The notes under the pieces are model-generated. The model searched no databases, was not told the origin of the DNA, and was given only the letters and a program-made list of their open reading frames with translations. A program made the translations under genes and the position numbers. Positions 1 to 9,299 of a stretch of DNA of 64,000 nucleotides are shown in pieces (the stretch's first letter is position 1; each line of letters opens with the position of its first letter). The stretch spans positions 5,477,816 through 5,541,815 of the forward strand of contig OY294052.1 in assembly GCA_958510825.1 (NCBI GenBank), read 5' to 3'. The stretch is from Brachypterus glaber (taxonomy: Eukaryota > Arthropoda > Insecta > Coleoptera > Kateretidae).

Positions 1-2061
1 TTTCATCGGCGAGCAGGGTTGTGGGTTATAAACGGTTAGAAATACTTACAGATAGATTGTTGATATGGGCGCCAAGATCATCGTACACTACAATGGATAT
101 TATTTTAATGATTGATAAATGATCTAAAAATCAACCATTATTGGTGAGTATTAGTATACTTTTTAGATTAACTATTAACTTTGAGGGATAGGTATTAAAA
201 TGAGAGAAATGTTTTTGGTTTACCTGTTATAATAATAATAATAATCTGCTGTGGAAAAGTACAAAATAAATATACTCTTGAATAACGTTATTCGAGGTTC
301 ACAAATATATATGTTTTGGGTTACACACAGGTAAACTTACTTAAATGTAATAAAAAAATTATAAAATGCGATTAATGAAAATATGTGTTAAGCACTTATT
401 TAAATAGTTACGATAATAATAAACTTAAACGCTCCATGCGTTTCAATAGAAAAATTAAAGTTGTTTTTTTAAAAAGATATGTCGATAGGAGGTACGATAT
501 AGTCTTCGAAACTCACGTGATATTGAGGTAAAGTGTTACCTAACATTGGACACAGACAATACTACGTTCTCATCGGTTTCACCAAGAACTGCACAGATAG
601 GTGGTAGGTTATGACTTCTTCATCGTGATAGGAACTCATACCTATGTTTGGTAGTTGCTTATTTTGGAACTCGATGAACAACATGGTATCACCTGGTTGA
701 TGGGAAAACGATATGCATGACGTGATTCATACAGGAGATAACCTCAAATATACCACATGGGCAGATATCTTCTAATATCTGTACGAAGATATCCATACGA
801 AGAACCCTATTAGAAAAACAGGTATTAATTACATGTTTCTTCTAATATAACTCATAGAGCAACAATTTACGATCAATACAAAAGGAAATAATTTAAAGAA
901 AAACCAGTTACCTTATTTTAAGGGATTCTTCTTAGACACGTACGCACATGGCCAAATCAATGGACTCATTGTACATCTAAAAATTAAGAGAAACACAAAG
1001 TGAATTTCACAAATTGTAAAGAGCTTGATAAAGGATAATTTAAAAAGAAATTCCCTTACCTAATTAGATAATTAAAATCACTAAAAGAAAATTCGAAACA
1101 TGAATGCTAGAATTCAGACTCGAAGAGCAAAATGTCACGCCGCCTACTACGCATCAGGTTTTTGCGCTTTATCCGAAATTTTTGCGACGTTGTCGTATGT
1201 ATATTTTTTAAAAAAATACATATTTTTAGAAAGATAATAAATGGTATTACAGAGAATATGTTATGGTATATTACTTAATAATGGAAAATACCAACCAATA
1301 ACATCCAGCGACAATTTTAGGAGATAGGAAATGACGTAACCACACCGTTTACATCATGTAACCGGACGGAATTCGTCGATCCACAAAAATGTGAGAGATA
1401 ACCGATAAACCACGGCAACACTGTTGATATGACCTTTTTTTGACATTTATAACCTAAAAATTGAAATTAAAAACATTACAAGTTATTTAATTTAATTATC
1501 AGAGATAAAAATAATAAAGTATCTTTAGTATATGTGTGCTCCAATCATTTGTGAAAGTATTACATCTATCGGAGACATAATAACAAAAAAAAACACGATA
1601 TGAAAAATATTAGAGAAACCTTAATTTCTCAATAACTATGGAATAGAAAGGTGAGATATCTTTGTATTAATGTTAATTATCTATGAATAGAAATATATTA
1701 ACCTAATTTAGCAAAAAGATATGGATCAATAAATCAAAAATACATATTTTTAATTTCAAGAATATAGCCATAAAATTATCAAAAACAAATATTCTAAGAC
1801 ACATGTTCATTGTTTTTAGGTAGAACTTAGTGAGAAACATCTATTGGAACAATATGAAACATTAACAACAGAATATATGACCACATAAGTGAATTGCATC
1901 AAAATATGGGTTTCGATAAACGAAGAAAGTTATTTATCCAAAAAACAATGTTGTGCCTTATTCAGACAAAGATAATCTGTATTATGTGCTATAATAATCT
2001 AAAGGTATTTATACGATAATAAAAATTAAGAAAAATAAAGTAGAAATTTTCAATTGCTACA
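1..2061 (-). repeat. 3' LTR (left copy), truncated by window edge
   Basis: It matches 9300-11360 base for base by eye, except A1836 versus C11135. On the minus strand it begins TGTAGCAATTG directly after the polypurine tract, and its end lies at or beyond window position 1. Bases 66-74 carry a tRNA-Lys-type primer-binding 9-mer that is also in the right copy. Part of 1-74 may therefore be leader rather than true LTR (see findings). Confidence 0.9.
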
Positions 2062-2073
2062 CCACCCCTCTCC
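2062..2073 (-). promoter_or_regulatory. polypurine tract (plus-strand primer)
   Basis: On the minus strand, GGAGAGGGGTGG lies directly against the TGTAGC start of the 3' LTR. This is the expected place and composition for the RNase H-resistant primer of plus-strand DNA synthesis. Confidence 0.75.
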
Positions 2074-2498
2074 GAAAAAGAAAAATTAAACCCAGTTTAA
2101 TTTTTTTTGCGATAATTAAATATCAGACAATTAACTAAAAAAAACAATTTCAAAAAAAAATTGAAGGGTGTATATTGTAAATAGTCCATGATTCTATATA
2201 GTAAATGATATTTGATGGGTAGTATCTTACGCGTACAAAACGTTAAATTAATGAGTAGTATCTTACGCGTACAAAACGTCCAGATAGGAGACACAATCGA
2301 GAACTAAATATAACAATTTATGTTTAAGTTCGTCACAATCGGGGTTTGATCATCAAATGATCGACAAAATCGGGAAAGTTTATACATCTAAATCACTTCT
2401 AGAATCAGGAACCATTTAGAAACTAAAACTAATTTAAGATAAAGATAAAGTTAAAGATACTAAAAACTAATTAACCTAGGTATATACAAAGCTTTTAA
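2074..2498 (-). other. pol 3' untranslated segment of the Gypsy element
   Basis: AT-rich stretch between the pol stop and the polypurine tract. A short duplicated piece (AGTATCTTACGCGTACAAAA, near 2221 and 2254) is visible. There is no env-like open frame and no splice-linked exon that I can see. Confidence 0.6.
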
Positions 2499-5400
2499 CT
2501 AACCAACGGAAACATCTGAGTTAGAACCATAGTACGGCTTTAAATCTTTGATGTGCCAGGTACCAACATCAGTTTTGTTTGTTACATTAGTTAAACGATA
2601 AACGGTTTTAGATAGTTTCTCTGTGACTTGACATAAAATAAACTTCGGTGCCAACTTTTTGGAAAAGTTATTTGCGGCTGAAGATAGAATTTTATTCTTA
2701 CGCCATACCTTGTCACCTACTGAGAATGAAACATCTCGTTTACGTAAATTATAAGCTTTTTGATTCTTAACATACGAATCATGCATATGCTTCTTTACAT
2801 CACTGAAAATATCCTTGAGATGTACAAGATCTTCTACAAGATTATCTCTATTTCCAGCTTGTAACTCTATTTCTTCGGTACTATTTAGTTTACCGTAGAA
2901 ATTTCCAGTTATAGGTATGTTTCTTCCAAAATTCAAGAAACACGGGGAATATCCAGTTGCTTCATTAACAGAAGTGTTAATGGCATATTGGATTTTAGGT
3001 GTTTCAAGATCCCAATTTTTGTGATCTTTCACATAGCTGCGGATAGCAGTACCAACAATTTTGTTTTGTCTTTCTACAAAGTTCACTTGGGCATGATATT
3101 TTGGTGTATACCAAATCTTCTGAACTTTATATTTTTCGGCAAGTTTCTTAAACTCTTTTCCGGCAAATTGAGGACCATTATCTACAGTTATAAATTGTGA
3201 AACTCCAAAAACAAGAAAGACTTCTTCCTCAATAAATTTAATTATTGGGGCGGCAACAGCCTTACGTAAGGGATGGATAAGGGTATACTTAGTTAACCAA
3301 TCCGAGACAACAAGTATATAGGAATTGCCTTTTTTACTGCGAGTCATTGGACCAATTAAATCTGCAGCTATTACCTGCCAAGGGTAATCGACAGTTTTCT
3401 CAGAACCCATCAAACCAGCGCGTGCTGTATTAGACGGTTTCTGTGCTCCACAGACTAGACAATTTTTACAAAAGTTCGCTATATCTCGCCTAATTTTTGG
3501 CCAAATATACAACTCTTGCACTCGATATAGTGTTTTTAGAAAACCAAAATGACTTGCAGTCGAGGGATCGTGACAAGAAGCAATTACTTTTTTTCGAAGA
3601 GATTTAGGGACAAAAATTTTCCATTCCGGAATATTGCTTTTCATAGGAAGCTGATTAGATACAAATTTATAGATAATGTTATCCTTCACATCAAATTGAG
3701 GATATTTATCGGGAGATTCTATGATACTATTTTTCAGATCTATGTACCATGGATCAAAGGAAGTTTCAGGAATGTCAATAACAGATATTTCTTGCTCAGG
3801 ATGTGGAATTCTAGACAACGCATCAGGTACGATATGTGCTTTCCCTTTTCGATGCACTAGGTCAAAATTGTGTTGTGCTAGTTTAACACTCCATCTGGCA
3901 AGTTTACCAGTAGGTTCTTTCATATTGTTTAGCCAAAGCAAACTATAGTGATCAGTAATTACTGTAAATTTATGAGGACTACCTTCGATGTAACCTCTAA
4001 ATTTATCGATACAAAAGATAACAGCGAGACATTCACGCTCAGTAACACTATAATTTCTCTCTGCTTTCGATAAGGATCTGCTGCAAAATGCAATAACACG
4101 TTCAGTATTACTTACATTCTGTGTAATTAAGCCACCGATTCCACGGTCTGACGCATCACATTGAATGGTCATAGCTTCGTTGAAATTTGGACTACAGAGA
4201 ATTGGGGAAGATACTAAAGCTTCTTTTATCTTTATAAAAGAATTTTCCGCTTCAGGTGTCCATTGGATAGGTTGTTTTTTCTTCCTGGTCTTCAGTAGCT
4301 CATTTAAAGGAGAAACAATAGTGGAAAAGTGATTTATGAATCTACGGTACCAAGAACACAAGCCTATAAACCTTTTAACTTCGGTAGTATTGGAAGGACG
4401 AGGATAATTTATCATTGCAGAAACTTTTTCGGGGTCGGTACGTAAACCTTCGGAATCAATTATAAAGCCAAGGTATTTAAGTGAAGTCTTAAAAAATTCA
4501 CACTTATTAAGATTAACGGTAAGATTTGCATCCTTAAGACATTCTTTAACCTCATGAAGTAATTTCATGTGTTCAGATAGAGTTTTGGAGATAATGATAA
4601 TATCATCAAGGTAAACAAAAATATGAGGAAAAAACTTAGGTCCAAATAACTTATCCATAAGCCTTTGTTGATTTTGTGCTGAATTGCAAAGACCAAATGG
4701 CATTACTTTAAAATGAAAAAGACCTCTGCCAGGAACAGCAAAAGCAGTTTTTTCTCTGCTAGACTTTTCTAAAGGTATTTGCCAAAAAGCTTTACGTAAA
4801 TCTATGGAAGAAATGTATTTTGCATCTTTCAGAGAGTTTAGGATGCTATCGATACGAGGAAGGGGATACGAGTCTTTTTTAGTTATGGAATTTAGTTTCC
4901 GTCCGTCAAAACAAAATCTGTACTCACCCGATTTTTTCTTTGTCAGAAGGACTGGAGAACACCAACCTGACTGAGATTCCTCGACAACACCCAGTTTCAA
5001 CATTTCATCCAGTTCTTTATTAAGTATTTCTAATAGGTAAGGTGACATTGGATATTGTTTTTGTTTAAAAGGTTTTTCTTTGTCAGTGTCTATTTCAAAA
5101 ACAATTTTATCGGTAAGGCCTAATTTATTTTCATTAGTTACTTCACTAAAAGAATCGATAACGTTTTGTGCCCTTATTTTATCTTCTAAATTTAAATTAT
5201 CGAGACTGCATAATTCAGAAAAATTATTGGGAAAGGTACATTTTTGTTTTAAGTTATCGGTAGTACATGGTGTTGACCAAGTATTATTTCTGTAATCTAT
5301 AGTTATTTTAAATTTTTTAAAAAAATCTATTCCTAAATAAAAAGAATGTTTTAGGGAAGGTACGACAGAAGCTCTAATTAATTTACAGTTATTCTCTACT

Positions 5401-6518
5401 GTGATAGGTAATATAACAAAACCAGTAACACACTGTGATGCGCCATCAGCTGTGTTAACATTCGAAATCATACTTTTATTGATTTTTAAACCAAGTTTTT
5501 CGATAATAGGAAGACCGGCTGATCCTATGCAACTATTTGTACAACCTGAGTCTAACAAACCACGAACTGTTATACCAAGTATGTCGACATCTATATAAGG
5601 ACGGTTATCGTTTTCTTTTTGTGAAAATATGGGAGATACAGCAATATTTTTAGAACTGGAATAAAATGCTTTCACTGTAGCAAGCCAAAGATTCCAATCA
5701 GATAAGTTAATTTTACTAGATAAGGTATTTTGTTTGTTTGAAGATAAGGAAGAATTTATTGCAGGTACGGCATTGTTTGTGTGCGCGGCATTTTTCCCAC
5801 TTACTGTCTTTTTCAGTGTTGCGGAAATATTTGTATATACGGCATTTTTAATTGGCAGGCAATTATTCTCAGATACGGTATTTTTAATGGGGCGGTAATT
5901 ATTTACAGATACGGTATTTTTGAATGGGCGGTAATTATTTTCAGTCAATACGGTATTTTTAAACGAACGGTAGGTATTTTTAGATACAGTATTTTTGTTA
6001 TCATTTTTTAAGGAACGATAATTATTTTTAGGTGCGGTATGTCTTGTCTCGTCAGACTTGACTATAGGTAAGATATGTCTTGTCTCATTGGACTTGACTT
6101 TAGAAAAAAGATTTTTCGTTTGTACGTCGCGACTCATACATACGGCTTTATCATGAGATACGGTAGGAACTATAGGTAAAACATTTTCGGTTAGTAAAAT
6201 ATTTTCGGTAGGTAAAATATTTTCGGTAGATAAACATTTTTTATTAGTTACGGTATTTTTCATAGGTACGGCATTTTTTGTAGGTACGGTATTTTTTATA
6301 GGTGCGGTATTTTCTATAGATACGGCATTTCTATAACGGGCATTATATTTACAAGGTAAGGGGGCGGTATTTATAGATACAATATCTTTGTTAGGTACGG
6401 TATTTTTACTAGGGGCAATATATTTACAAGATAAGAAAGTTTTATTTACAGTTAGGGGTTTTGGCGACTGATGCATATGTTCAGGTTGATGAGGTGGCCT
6501 GTGGCCTGCAGCGCACAC
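2499..6518 (-). CDS. pol: Gypsy Pol polyprotein (protease, RT, RNase H, integrase)
   Basis: Open frame of 1339 codons. Counting from the GTG at 6518, residues about 20-260 are a Lys/Asn/Thr-rich degenerate repeat. Then come the retropepsin motif LLDSGCTNSC (Asp323), RT (about 485-690, catalytic YLDD at 636-639, Asp573), RNase H (Asp788 in QCDASD, a Glu in TERE, Asp856 in TDH, PDALSR), an integrase zinc domain (His983/His990 with Cys1020/Cys1023), the D-D-35-E core (Asp1053, Asp1113, Glu1149) and a C-terminal chromatin/GPY-like module. It copies element RNA into DNA and integrates it. The frame opens about nine codons upstream, overlapping the end of gag, and the first in-frame ATG is residue 15. 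Expression is therefore probably by -1 frameshift from gag, not independent initiation. No stop or shift is seen in the domains. Confidence 0.95.
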   Translation of the reverse strand: MCAAGHRPPHQPEHMHQSPKPLTVNKTFLSCKYIAPSKNTVPNKDIVSINTAPLPCKYNARYRNAVSIENTAPIKNTVPTKNAVPMKNTVTNKKCLSTENILPTENILLTENVLPIVPTVSHDKAVCMSRDVQTKNLFSKVKSNETRHILPIVKSDETRHTAPKNNYRSLKNDNKNTVSKNTYRSFKNTVLTENNYRPFKNTVSVNNYRPIKNTVSENNCLPIKNAVYTNISATLKKTVSGKNAAHTNNAVPAINSSLSSNKQNTLSSKINLSDWNLWLATVKAFYSSSKNIAVSPIFSQKENDNRPYIDVDILGITVRGLLDSGCTNSCIGSAGLPIIEKLGLKINKSMISNVNTADGASQCVTGFVILPITVENNCKLIRASVVPSLKHSFYLGIDFFKKFKITIDYRNNTWSTPCTTDNLKQKCTFPNNFSELCSLDNLNLEDKIRAQNVIDSFSEVTNENKLGLTDKIVFEIDTDKEKPFKQKQYPMSPYLLEILNKELDEMLKLGVVEESQSGWCSPVLLTKKKSGEYRFCFDGRKLNSITKKDSYPLPRIDSILNSLKDAKYISSIDLRKAFWQIPLEKSSREKTAFAVPGRGLFHFKVMPFGLCNSAQNQQRLMDKLFGPKFFPHIFVYLDDIIIISKTLSEHMKLLHEVKECLKDANLTVNLNKCEFFKTSLKYLGFIIDSEGLRTDPEKVSAMINYPRPSNTTEVKRFIGLCSWYRRFINHFSTIVSPLNELLKTRKKKQPIQWTPEAENSFIKIKEALVSSPILCSPNFNEAMTIQCDASDRGIGGLITQNVSNTERVIAFCSRSLSKAERNYSVTERECLAVIFCIDKFRGYIEGSPHKFTVITDHYSLLWLNNMKEPTGKLARWSVKLAQHNFDLVHRKGKAHIVPDALSRIPHPEQEISVIDIPETSFDPWYIDLKNSIIESPDKYPQFDVKDNIIYKFVSNQLPMKSNIPEWKIFVPKSLRKKVIASCHDPSTASHFGFLKTLYRVQELYIWPKIRRDIANFCKNCLVCGAQKPSNTARAGLMGSEKTVDYPWQVIAADLIGPMTRSKKGNSYILVVSDWLTKYTLIHPLRKAVAAPIIKFIEEEVFLVFGVSQFITVDNGPQFAGKEFKKLAEKYKVQKIWYTPKYHAQVNFVERQNKIVGTAIRSYVKDHKNWDLETPKIQYAINTSVNEATGYSPCFLNFGRNIPITGNFYGKLNSTEEIELQAGNRDNLVEDLVHLKDIFSDVKKHMHDSYVKNQKAYNLRKRDVSFSVGDKVWRKNKILSSAANNFSKKLAPKFILCQVTEKLSKTVYRLTNVTNKTDVGTWHIKDLKPYYGSNSDVSVG

Positions 6519-6536
6519 CTCAGCAATTAGTTTCCC
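6490..6536 (-). promoter_or_regulatory. programmed -1 ribosomal frameshift signal at gag-pol junction
   Basis: On the minus strand gag ends CAG GGA AAC TAA. G GGA AAC (6530-6536) is an X XXY YYZ slippery heptamer in the gag frame, and a one-base backward slip enters the open pol frame. After a 7-nt spacer (6523-6529), TGAGGTG (6516-6522) pairs perfectly with CACCTCA (6490-6496). The 19-nt loop itself contains GGCC-aca-GGCC pairing. Spacing and order match known retroviral -1 sites; whether a pseudoknot forms is not resolved. Confidence 0.8.
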
Positions 6537-8014
6537 TGGTCCTTATTACAGGTTTTACATTGCATGAGTGTAATGTCGGGAGTACCACATCTATAGCAAA
6601 ACTTTTTGCGTTTTTGTGAACAGTTACTGTAGATATGGTTGGGTAAACCGCAGTTCCAACACACTAAAACTCCAGTAGTTTTTGTGTTGTCATTTGAGGT
6701 ATTTTGTCGGGACACATTTTTAAAGTTATTTTTAGAGGTATTTGTGTAGTTATTTTGTGAGGTATTCTGGGAGGTAGTTTGGGAGGTAGAGAGTTTAGAA
6801 AAATTTTGATTGGAGGTATTTTTGTTAAAGTTATTTTTAAAGTTATTATTTTTGTTGCCAAATTTGGAATTTTGGTTTTGGGAGGTATTTTGGGAGTTAG
6901 TTTTTGTATGTTGGTCTAGGTAAGATAACTCTGGTTCAAGAACGCTTACAACATTACTTCTAGCAGCAGATTTACAAGAAAGTCTATCCTCAAGTTTTTT
7001 ACATAAACTGGATAACTCAGCAACAGTAGAAATGTCTGTGAGAGCCAGGTGACCTACATAAATAGATAAGACATTTTTTCTCAAAATTTTTACTCTTGTG
7101 ACTTCACAAGGTGGTTTCATAAGTCGATTAAACAAAGTTTCCATTACGGCAATATAGATAGTAACGGACTCATTTTTACCTTGAGTTCGTTCTTTTATTT
7201 GTGACCAAAGGTCATCGTCATAATCTGGAGGTAAAAAATCACGTTTAAACGCTTTAACAAAACTATCCCAGTCAGACAAACTGGATTTTATGGAACGAAA
7301 CCAAATTAAGGCCTTTCCATCGAGAATATCTATTAGGGAATCAAAAAGCTCTACTTTAGAAACTTTTCTAGCAAAAGCTAGTTCTTCGATACGTTCGAGA
7401 AATGAAATTACAGGTAATGTTTTTGATGTATCATCAAACTTAACATTCCATTTGTGGACAGGTACATGCTTACTGTGAGAAGGGGTAAAGTTAGATGATG
7501 AAATATTCCTTTCTCCAGAGGGATTTACAAGTAAGGGATTTATGACTGATTCATTAAGGGAAATATTGCATTCTTTTGCTTCGGTAATACCAGCATATAA
7601 TAGTGCCTCAAGATGCAATGCCGTGGCATACGCCTCATTTTTAAATGAAGTAGCTTCCTGTTTTTTATCCTCCGGTACTTTTTCAAAGGGGAAACGTGAA
7701 ATTCTATTCGAAATGTGTAAAAGACGACAGTTAGCTCTTATAAAAACAGAGTCTGATTTAGGTCCTTCAAAACCATCAATAAGATTTCTTATTGATTCTA
7801 AGGTACTATTCACTTGACTTACTTCGTTATCATATTCAAAAGTTGGGTCACAGAGTTCAGAATCAGCAACTTTTTGTTTTTTCGATAAAACAGACAGGAT
7901 ACTGCGTTTTTCATCAGCATTTTTCTGAGTTTCACAACCTCTTATTCTAAGCTCATACTCAACCTCTGATATTAACAGACGTTTAGGGATTATTCTTTCA
8001 CAATCGGTAGCCAT
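6527..8014 (-). CDS. gag: Gypsy Gag polyprotein
   Basis: 495 codons. The ATG at 8014 has a strong context (ACCATGG on the minus strand). The N-terminal two thirds is a helix-rich, charged region with the WFRS...WDSFVKAFKRDF pattern typical of retrotransposon capsid. Residues about 370-445 are an Asn/Gln/Thr-rich low-complexity linker. A CCHC zinc knuckle follows (C452-x2-C455-x4-H460-x4-C465), then a second Cys-rich knuckle lacking the His (CYRC...CKTC). Gag packages element RNA and forms the particle. The stop TAA lies immediately after a GGGAAAC slippery heptamer, and pol continues in the -1 frame. Confidence 0.92.
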   Translation of the reverse strand: MATDCERIIPKRLLISEVEYELRIRGCETQKNADEKRSILSVLSKKQKVADSELCDPTFEYDNEVSQVNSTLESIRNLIDGFEGPKSDSVFIRANCRLLHISNRISRFPFEKVPEDKKQEATSFKNEAYATALHLEALLYAGITEAKECNISLNESVINPLLVNPSGERNISSSNFTPSHSKHVPVHKWNVKFDDTSKTLPVISFLERIEELAFARKVSKVELFDSLIDILDGKALIWFRSIKSSLSDWDSFVKAFKRDFLPPDYDDDLWSQIKERTQGKNESVTIYIAVMETLFNRLMKPPCEVTRVKILRKNVLSIYVGHLALTDISTVAELSSLCKKLEDRLSCKSAARSNVVSVLEPELSYLDQHTKTNSQNTSQNQNSKFGNKNNNFKNNFNKNTSNQNFSKLSTSQTTSQNTSQNNYTNTSKNNFKNVSRQNTSNDNTKTTGVLVCWNCGLPNHIYSNCSQKRKKFCYRCGTPDITLMQCKTCNKDQGN

Positions 8015-9299
8015 GGTTCCTTTAAAATCAAAATCGAAGACAAAGACAAGATAAATTTGCAGTTAAGTAAAAAATGCAGGATATTATCACACGCCAAATT
8101 CAGTAAAAATCTAAAAAAAATCGAAATCGGTAAAAATATAAAAAAAAGTCAAAATCGGTACTACGAGCTGTGTTTATGGCAATCCAATAACGGTGCCCGC
8201 AGGATTCGGGTTGGTTTTAACACAACGGATATTTGCCCGTCAAATATCGCAGGTAAAATTTAAATTTTTGGCGTCAATAAGGTACCAGGATCGTAATATA
8301 GAGGGATTTCGAAACCTGTGAGAGGATATTATTTGGATTGGGTTGCCAGACCCTTAATTCTTTAAAAAAATGGACTGGAATATGATGGTCTCACTTTTTC
8401 AACAAACATCCAAATAAAATCACCTCCAAAACAATAAAAGCTATTGCTTACAACCAAAGGTTGTCCTCTATAAGCAACTCAAAAATAACTGAATATTATT
8501 TATTAAGTTATTTTTTTTTAATTAGACGGTATTTTAAGCGGAAAAAATCTAAATATAATTAAATATTTAAGACACTTTAACTACCAATTTTTTAAGTAAA
8601 CAAATTCGAAATTGCAAAGAAAATACTAGTTAATTTTTTTTTTAAATTCCACCGAAAAAAATTATGCAAAATTTTAATGCAAAAAAATCCAACGTTAAAA
8701 TTTTAAAAAATTGTTGTAGGTACTATGTAAGAATATATGTTCTATACACCAAAAAATTGTATACAGACTGTACATATACTTACAAAAAAAACATGGTAGC
8801 TAAATATTTTAGATAGTGCCGATATATTTAAAAATAGTTATTTACACTAGTAGTAATACCAGCATATATTTGCGATTATGTACTGCACTGTACACAACCA
8901 AAGGAAAATTATTTATTTTTTTTTTGAAAAAAATAATATTTCAGAAAAAAAATTCAGAAAAAAATATAGCAAAAAAATAGTAAGTTTAACTTGCCATTCT
9001 AAACCAACCTCAAAGTTAAAGTTTTTTTTTTAAAAATCAATCTAAATGTAAGTAAAAGAAAAGTAGGTAAAAGATAGTTATTTTGCTAAATGTGCAAAAA
9101 AAATTCGGAAATTCGATATCTAACACGTTAAGGGCGCCATTATGTAACTAGCAGGTTTTCCCTAATCTGATATTTATAGGAAAATTGAGCATTAGTCAAA
9201 AATTAATACTGGTAAGATACAAAGATAAAGTTACGAACAAAAGAAATTAGATAAATTTCAGATTAAAAGAAAACTCAAGTCACACTTGCAACGGCAGCT
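8015..9299 (-). other. 5' leader of the Gypsy element
   Basis: About 1.3 kb between the 5' LTR repeat and the gag ATG, rich in A and T runs and with no substantial open frame. It is long for a Gypsy leader and would hold packaging signals. No splice donor was assigned. Confidence 0.6.

Noticed and set aside
2097..2498. Possible env gene after pol
   Set aside because: Only short frames fit between the pol stop and the LTR; none has a signal peptide, furin-like site or membrane anchor.
6664..6861. 65-codon minus-strand frame rich in Ile/Pro/Thr
   Set aside because: Alternate-frame reading of the Asn/Gln-rich linker of gag; low complexity.
2988..8263. Plus-strand open frames antisense to gag and pol (for example 3549-3860, 7542-7817)
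   Set aside because: They are antisense shadows of the minus-strand retrotransposon genes, with no domain of their own.
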